NCBI GenBank assembly: GCA_000733355.1
Contig: JNVV01000013.1
Location: 7,851-71,850 of the forward strand
Length of the DNA: 64,000 nt
Direction of reading: 5' to 3'
Source of the DNA: Falciphora oryzae
Lineage: Eukaryota; Ascomycota; Sordariomycetes; Magnaporthales; Magnaporthaceae
The translations under genes were made by a program, and so were the position numbers. Numbering within the stretch: the first letter of the stretch is position 1; each line of letters opens with the position of its first letter. Positions 57,476 to 64,000 of this stretch are shown here, piece by piece. A model generated the notes under the pieces. It saw only the letters and a list, made by a program, of their open reading frames with translations, did not search any database and was not told where the DNA came from.

Positions 57476-58912
57476 TTATGTCTGTAGAAACTTTTTGTCG
57501 AGAGCACCCAACGCCCGCACATCCTCCTTGAACTGCTGAATCGAGGGCAGGGTCTGCTTTTGTTGCTGACCGTTCGCAACAGCAGCAGCCGCAGCCGCAG
57601 CCATGGCGGCAGTCCCATTAAGGCTGGCACCGCCGCTAGTCGGAGAGCCGTTTGTTGTAGGAGAATTTGGGTGCAGAAGCGCCAAAAGGCTGGACTTGTT
57701 GCCATTGGGCGCGCTCGTGCCGTTCTCAGGGTTGGGCAGCCTCGGAGGCGATGCTGACGCAGTCCGCGGCGGCGGGGTGCTCGTTGGCGGTGGGAGCGGG
57801 CCGTGAGCGGTCCTCGGGTTGACGGGAGGTAATCTCGCCTCGTAGGCCTGCCCAGGGGACTGGGTAGGAGGAGGAAGAGACTGCGGGTATGGCTGAGGCG
57901 ACGGTTGCGAGTGCTGAGCCTCAGGAATCGCGCGCGGCTGCGACATGTGCGGCGAATGGTGGTTCGGAGGCGGTGCGTGCTGCTGTCCTGGGTAGGGAGG
58001 CAAAGTAGCCATCGGCGGAGTTCTTGATTGCGCGGCCGACGTGACGGGCGGCGGGAGTGGCGCACGCTGCTGCTGCTGCTGCTGTTCATAATGGCCCGGC
58101 GGCGGCTGTGGCGGCGAATAAGGGCCGTAGTGGTGGTGCGGAGGCGGCGGGTGCAGCTGGCCAGGCGGTGGGTAGCCTGGGTGGGCAGCAACTGTGTAGT
58201 GGTGGCTGTATGGCGGCGTTGCGGGCGACATGGGCCAGTTGGGGTAGCCGTGCTGGACGTAATGGGGAGGATAGGGATGCGCTCCCGGGTGCGGCGGAGG
58301 CGGCTGGCCGTGCATGTAAGGCGACGGCTGCATGGGCGTCCTCGTCATGGGCGGCACCTGGGCGTCCGTCATGCTCGACTCCGGGTACATGCCCTTCACG
58401 GGCATGATATGGCGCAGGCTGGGGTCGGTGCTCGGGTTTGGCAGCTCCGGGTGGCCGGGCTGCGGCCTCGCGTAGTATGAGATGAGGTGCAGGTGCTGGC
58501 CGGTGGATGTGGTGATGCTGAACGACTGCTTCATAAGCCCGTCGGCCTTATATCTGTATCCGTCCGGCTCGCCCTCGTCCTGCGACCCGTCGCTGCCCCG
58601 GCCAGACGAGTCGGGCGTCTTGCCGGCGCCTCGCCTGGCGTTGCCGAAGCCTCCTCCCCTCTTGCCCTCCATCTCGCGGTATGTGAGGAAGCTGCCCGAT
58701 ACCCTGCTGGCGCTCCACGACTTTCCGTCTGTCCACCTCCTCATGCCTGCTTCCCTCTCGTCCCAAACGAAAACCGAGCCGGACCTGATGGACTGGCGCT
58801 CCTTCTCTGATAGTCTTCTTTGCACCCGCGGGAGAAGCCCTATCCTGCACGCCTCGAAGAGCTTAATGGCGTCGGCCGGCGTCCGGACGAAGCCGTGGTA
58901 TGTTTCCATCAT
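57476..58912 (-). CDS. WOPR (Gti1/Pac2) transcriptional regulator, Wor1/Ryp1/Sge1 type
   Basis: A single exon of 478 residues. The start MMETYHGFVRTP at 58912 is chosen because the WOPR domain begins within a few residues. The first half of the domain spans about residues 5-85 (DAIKLFEACRIGLLPRVQRR, RSGSVFVWDE, RRWTDGKSWSASRVSGSFL, YREMEGKRGG). The second half is at about 119-150 (YRYKADGLMKQSFSI, HLHLISYY), with a variable linker between. WOPR proteins bind DNA and act as master switches of morphology, conidiation and, in plant pathogens (Sge1), effector expression. The remaining 320 residues are His/Pro/Tyr/Gln-rich, with a poly-Gln run and a poly-Ala run, as in Wor1/Ryp1 relatives, and end LPSIQQFKEDVRALGALD. 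The frame is open 432 bp further upstream, so a longer N-terminus cannot be excluded. Confidence 0.94.
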   Translation of the reverse strand: MMETYHGFVRTPADAIKLFEACRIGLLPRVQRRLSEKERQSIRSGSVFVWDEREAGMRRWTDGKSWSASRVSGSFLTYREMEGKRGGGFGNARRGAGKTPDSSGRGSDGSQDEGEPDGYRYKADGLMKQSFSITTSTGQHLHLISYYARPQPGHPELPNPSTDPSLRHIMPVKGMYPESSMTDAQVPPMTRTPMQPSPYMHGQPPPPHPGAHPYPPHYVQHGYPNWPMSPATPPYSHHYTVAAHPGYPPPGQLHPPPPHHHYGPYSPPQPPPGHYEQQQQQQRAPLPPPVTSAAQSRTPPMATLPPYPGQQHAPPPNHHSPHMSQPRAIPEAQHSQPSPQPYPQSLPPPTQSPGQAYEARLPPVNPRTAHGPLPPPTSTPPPRTASASPPRLPNPENGTSAPNGNKSSLLALLHPNSPTTNGSPTSGGASLNGTAAMAAAAAAAVANGQQQKQTLPSIQQFKEDVRALGALDKKFLQT

Positions 58913-61900
58913 CTTGACGGTGGTGTGTATCTGGTGGTTGGTTGGCTGGTGTCTCGGGGTTGTGTGCTTGTATAAGTGGGTATTGTGGTCGGCTGCGGGC
59001 AAGTCTTGAGTGTGTTGTTCTTGTTGTCTGTTCTTGTTGCTGTTGTTATTATATGGGGTATACGAGAGAGCAGGAGGCGCCGATGATCTGATATCGACCG
59101 CCGTCCAGCAAGTGATGGGAGGGTCGAGTCTCGGCGGCTGGTTATGGGAATCGGGCGTAGCTTGCTTAAGAGAAGGTTTGGCCGACAGGGGTCCGGCCCT
59201 TGGGTACCTGGTGGGATTGACTGCCAAGCTGGCAAGCGTCCAAGACCCACCACCCACCCACGGCCACAGTGCTGGCACGGCGCGGCCAGGGGGGCCAAAT
59301 AGAGTCGACCCTGTGGTGTGGGCACCGATGGGGGCCACTTCCAAAATTTGAAAAAGTGGTCGTCAAGATGGGGCCGACACGAGCAGCGTAAATCCCCGTC
59401 GAGCGTGCCCAAGCAGATTCCCCACAGCGAAGCGCCGCAGACCCTGGTCGCAGAGATCTGCTCGGCCTTGGCGTTTCTAATGCGAAGGCAACTCTAGTCG
59501 AGACGAACGAGACGGCCGAGTCGGGTCGGCGGGCTGAGACGCTCGTCGCGAGGCCCCAGGCTGCTGCTTTTTCTGTGGAGACGTGCCCCTGGCAGTTAGC
59601 AACGGGAACTCGTTGAATCAAGACAGCGGTTGGCGTTGCGCCCATGACAGAAGCTTAATCCAAGAAGCCTTCTCGGGACCCGCGCCATGTGCGCCCGTAC
59701 GACAGGCGGCCGCTCGCTGCCTGCACGCCCTGCCTGCTTCATTTCCCACTCCGGACTCGGCCCCGGTCCTTCTCGTGCGTCCCGACCCCCCATCCGCCTG
59801 TGCCCTTTTTTGTCGTCCCTCTTCCGCCGGCCAGCCAGCAACCACCTGCCTTGACAGGGCCGGGCAGATGGCGGACGGAGGCGACAGGGGGAGCCGCGGA
59901 GGCCGATGCCGAGCGTCCGTTGCACGTGTGGGCCCAACTTCGGCAGGGACGGCAGGCTTACGAGACGCCCAGGGGCCTGCGCTGGCGAGGCATGGACGCT
60001 TCGCCGGGGACCTAGGGCAGTACATGCGACCAGCGGCACCAGATCCTGACGCAAAACGCGCTGCACAAACGCTCTCAGCTCGCCGCCATATCCACTCCTT
60101 GGCCACTGGTCACGACGCACTTGACGATGTGACCGGCGCCTGACTAAGGGACATAAGACACTGTCTGGCTGGCGTACTGCTTTGATTTTTCCCTCTCTCT
60201 TCAATTTTTTTTTTTTTCTTGTGCTTTTTCCCATCTCCCCCGCCGTTTGGGCTCTGCACGACAGCCTCGTTTGCGTGGTTTTGTCGATGATTTTCTCGTC
60301 CTCTTCTCGCTCTTTCACTCTCACATTTGGGATTTCGGGACAGAAACGGGACTTCCCAATGGCAGGGTGCTGTGCGGCGGGTAGAGATAGGAGACGGCCG
60401 TAGTGCTGAGTTCCGAGATGTTTCTGCGCGGTGCCAGGTTGGCCAACGTCCTGCACTGCTTCTCGATGGGTGCTGCTCTGCTGCGCTGTGCCATGCCGGG
60501 AAATCTTGTTCTTGGAAGAGGCGATGTGACACGACGTGACTTGATGGTGGTGAGTGGTGCATTGGCCTGGGAGGCCGTAGTGCTGCTGCTAAGTGCGTGC
60601 GAAGTGACGGACTGGCCGACGCGGTAGGCGTGGCCGGGGAGGACAACGATAGTTGGAGTGTACCAGCACATGTGGTTGAGAGGCAGGACTGGGGAAGACG
60701 GTATCTCACGGCGATGGCTGCAGGAAACGGGACATGGTGATATAATGCTTCGCCCCGCCGGAGAAACACAAGGCAGAATGGCGAAACAGGGCAATATGCG
60801 AGCGTGTTTGTAGAATTATATAGGGCTGGTGAGGAGAGAATGCAAAAGAAACCGAAAGACAAAACGCCAAACCTACAATCTGCCTCGAGGGGTCCTCGAG
60901 GGATTCCGAGTTGCGGGACGGGGCGGGTGGTTGAAGTCGTTGTCGTCGTCGAAGACCGCCCGCTGCCGAACGCCAGAAAAATTAAAATAGAAAAATCGGG
61001 TCGGTGGGTGGACGACACAAGTAGCCGTATAAAAAAAAAAAAAAAAAAAAAAAAAAGAGGTGGCGGGCGCGAAAACGTTGGTTCGGGACGAGCGACTTCA
61101 AATAATGACGCCCGACTGACTCTCAGCTGCTGCTCTGCTGCATCGACGAGGCACAGGGCGTGCTGCTGACTGGACGACAGGCTTCTGCAAGGCAGGCTCA
61201 CGGGCAGGCTCTCAGCAGGCAGCGGGTTATTTTTTGCTTTGTGCGATGCGCGGGAAGGGCGAGCCTGGCCAGTTTTTATGTTTGCACTGAAGGCGGCGCC
61301 GGTGGAAAGGTTCGGCTGCAGGTGGGTGTCGGGTCAGGCCGTGCGTGGGTGTGGAGGAAGGAGCGTGGGGTGCTGAGAAGGGCAGGCTTCAGCAGGAAAG
61401 GACAAGTATAGGCTCAAGCTCTGATTGCGAGGAAGTCACCACCGGCATTCAGCAGTGATTAGAGCAGCGAATGTGTCTGCATTGATTTGGGGGACACAGG
61501 GCGAGAGTTTTTTTTTTTCTTTTTTTTTTCTTCCCCTCTCTCCCTGTTCGTTTGTGCTGGGTCGCTGAGTGTGGGACCGAAAACCCGACGCTTGACCCAG
61601 GAGACGGGATGAGATGGGGATAAGAGAAAAAAGAACCAGGAGGCGTACGAAAAAAAGAAGAGGCACAAGAATGAAGACAGAAGAATAAAAAAGAAAAAGA
61701 AAAATAACATAGAATAAAATAATAACAGTTGGTGACGGCACAGGAGGCGAAATCGCTAGGGAGCAAAAATCCCAAAAAGGGGAAAGCGAGTGGTACCTTG
61801 GGTGGACTGGTGCACAAGGCCAAGTTCACTATTACCCCGAGGTACTTACTGCCACTAGTCACTGGGTGGATGTCAGGAAATGTAGCAAACTTCGCGCTTT

Positions 61901-64000
61901 GCTCTCGCTTCCCAACGGCCTCGCCGTTGACGGTCGATGTCGGGCCAAACCAAGAGGTCGAGGTGACGGCGACTCGCCATGCCAGCTACGAGGACGAGGA
62001 TACGAGCGGCCAAACGAACCTTGTTTCTTGGTCGTTACTAGGTAGGTACTTTTCCCGATTCGACCCCGCGTTACTTGCTGCGGTGATGGCTGGTTGGCGC
62101 TGGTGTTGCTTCGCCCTTTCTTGTGGATGTGGTGGCGATCCTGTGGGCACACGGCACAGGCGCTGGGTGCTCTAATCCCAGAAAGGTAGGTCGTTGCATT
62201 TCTTTGCCCTTTTTTATTATTGTGTGCTGCCGTTGGCGCTCTTGGTGGCTCGTTGGTTGTATTTACCGATCGCAGCGGGACGATGGAATGTGAAATCTGC
62301 AGCCCCCTCGACTGTCTTATCTCGCCTTGGCGCTGTCCTTTTGGCTCGGCGAATTCCCCCCCAGCAGGTACTTGGATTTATTTGTACCAAGGTACCAGTA
62401 CGCGGACAGCTCCAAGGGAAAGAATTACGGAAGAAGGCTCCCAGACAAGGGAGCCAAGGTTGCAGCAGCCAAGCGCAGGAGGACGACTGGTCAGCAGCAA
62501 GAGAAGCAAGCCAAGCGCTGGCGCTGCTGCCCTCGACACTAGGGCCCGCCACATTCAAGGCCGTCCAACGAACAAACGAAGCAGGCCTTGCAGAGCACGC
62601 CAGGCGGAACAGAGAGCAGCCAACAGGGCTCGGCGCTCGGCAAGCGCACCCCGTGGGCAGCACCCCCTGGTCGGATTTGACATGGAAATATGATTTATTT
62701 CAAGCTTATTTGCAAACTTGTTAGATGCCCCACTGAGCCAAGGCCGCCCACCTGCCCAGCAGCCTGCACCCACCCTGGTCGCCGCCAACCAGCCCAATTC
62801 GCAGGCGGGGCGCTCTTCCCCCCACTCGGCCGCACTAAAAAGCTGCGCAGCCCAGGCTCAGTTAGCAGCAAACGGGCAGCGCTCGGCGGGAAGGAGCCAG
62901 CCAGCCCATCCATCCGATCCTCACGCCCGCGCCCGTTGGCGTCGCTCGAGGTACCGACCCAGCGAGCCCCAGGTACCGACGGCGCTGCTCGTCACCGGCC
63001 AAGTACCACGCAGGCACAAACCGGGCGCCCCACCTCAGTTTGGCTAATCCGATGCACCAGTCAAGTCCGACCGAGGCGTGCAATTTCCAGCTCCCTCGAG
63101 CGGCGCTGCCTTGGTATTTTTCCGGCCGATCGACACCACCCCCCCGTTGCGGCTTAGTCGACGGCGGGCGGCTGGGCTTGATAAATCTGCGCACATGCCG
63201 TTGCCATCGCGCTGCTCAGCCTGCGCTGACTTTTCTTTTCCGACGACGCGTCCGAGCAAAGGAAGCGACACGGGCGCGGTTGCTGCTGCTGATCTGGGCA
63301 CACCCTCCTGCGGCTACGGCTACCCGGAGACTGGGGGTGTCATCTACTACGTATTGCTCCCCAGCCATCCCGGCCGAAAGCGGTAAGCGGCTGGGTGCGG
63401 GAAGCCGACAGGGCCTGTTCAGGAAAGGCTTGCCCTCACACGCACGCACACACCCCCATGTGCCCGCTCTTGACAAACAACCGGGTCTTGTACCCATGGA
63501 TATTATCCCCAATCTCGTCGATCCGGGATTTGGTGAGGGTTGGCGAATAAACGATGCGGGAAAGAAAAAAAAAAAGTTTAAGAATGGAAAACAAAAAGTG
63601 GGCTTCGGCCTGATATCCCTCATCGATTTTTCCCCTTTGGGACCGTTGGAGGGCAACATGACAGTGTCCAGAGGAACCCGACCCCGGAGCCCGGTCTGGT
63701 CTTCTTCTTTTTTTCCAAACGGGGCGCGATTGCACGACGGCTTCCCAGGTGTTTGGGTTCTTTATTTTTCTCCCTTGCCCAATGCCACATCGCGCCAGGG
63801 GTGACCAGGCTTTGGTTTTTCTCCTGCTTTGGAGCGCGAGGATCCGACGGCTTGTCGAGGATGCCCATCTTGGCCCCAAAGCAAACAAAACGGCGACAGC
63901 CGCGTGCTTGCTGCTGAATCGCCGGCAAATCCCTTGCCATCCTTGCCTCCTTCGCCCCCTGCCCTCTCAAGCCTTAGGTTCGGCCCACGCACTACCTTGG
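58913..64000. other. Long upstream region of the WOPR gene, no gene recognised
   Basis: About 5.1 kb to the window edge without a domain-bearing ORF. It contains repeated pyrimidine/purine-rich tracts, an A run at about 61029-61056, T runs near 60207 and 61508, and GGTACC-type sites near 62390, 62950 and 62971 (GGTACCGAC occurs twice within 30 bp). WOPR master regulators such as Candida WOR1 have very large upstream control regions and long leaders, which could explain the emptiness. Confidence 0.45.

Noticed and set aside
58913..59344. N-terminal extension of the WOPR protein in the same open frame
   Set aside because: The extension is low complexity, and the WOPR domain normally begins within a few residues of the start. 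The sequence just upstream of MMETYHGF looks like a leader, so the shorter start was kept and the alternative recorded.

Overview
The window looks like part of a nuclear chromosome of a filamentous ascomycete (Pezizomycotina, most likely a Sordariomycete). The genes are GC-rich, separated by wide non-coding stretches, and interrupted by short introns of about 50-130 bp. The gene content is typically fungal: a HET-domain protein, the NADPH oxidase NoxA, a WOPR (Wor1/Ryp1/Sge1-type) regulator, a lysine-rich histone H1, and a cytochrome b5-acyl-CoA dehydrogenase fusion. Transposon relics at the left end carry TGG-to-TAG changes of the kind left by repeat-induced point mutation (RIP). Two runs of N (23920-24397 and 51053-51102) show that this is a draft scaffold.

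Left part (about 1-13 kb): an accessory-looking region. It opens with a decayed Ty3/gypsy pol end on the plus strand. Next come a 29-bp minisatellite, a minus-strand gag relic, two inverted copies of a candidate short LTR, and an AT-rich tract with two MITE-like inverted-repeat elements. The genes that follow are an NmrA-like Rossmann protein (5253-6589), a HET-domain protein (7238-8752), a GNAT acetyltransferase (9841-10636, minus) and a WSC-like secreted or anchored surface protein (11389-12679, minus).

Central part (about 14-43 kb): mostly housekeeping genes. These are a cytochrome b5/acyl-CoA dehydrogenase fusion (minus), an MFS sugar transporter (minus), the flap endonuclease FEN1/Rad27 with a 5-nt micro-exon (minus), NoxA (minus), mitochondrial glutaryl-CoA dehydrogenase (plus), a Ubc4/5-class E2 (plus) and histone H1 (plus).

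Right part (about 45-64 kb): a 749-residue disordered proline-rich protein (plus), an S10 serine carboxypeptidase with a scaffold gap near its C-terminus (plus), and a Wor1/Ryp1/Sge1-type WOPR regulator (minus). The WOPR gene sits between about 6 kb and 5 kb of sequence with no recognisable gene.

The genes do not form an operon or an obvious biosynthetic cluster. Two loose themes are acyl-CoA catabolism (two acyl-CoA dehydrogenase-family genes) and development or host interaction (NoxA and the WOPR regulator). I found no convincing new multi-gene system. The most informative signals are the micro-exon that encodes a catalytic Asp of FEN1, the RIP-scarred nested elements, the two MITE-like elements, and an unresolved splice junction in the WSC-like gene. 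Exon boundaries were placed by eye from reading frame, GT/AG signals and family conservation. No tRNA or rRNA gene was recognised.
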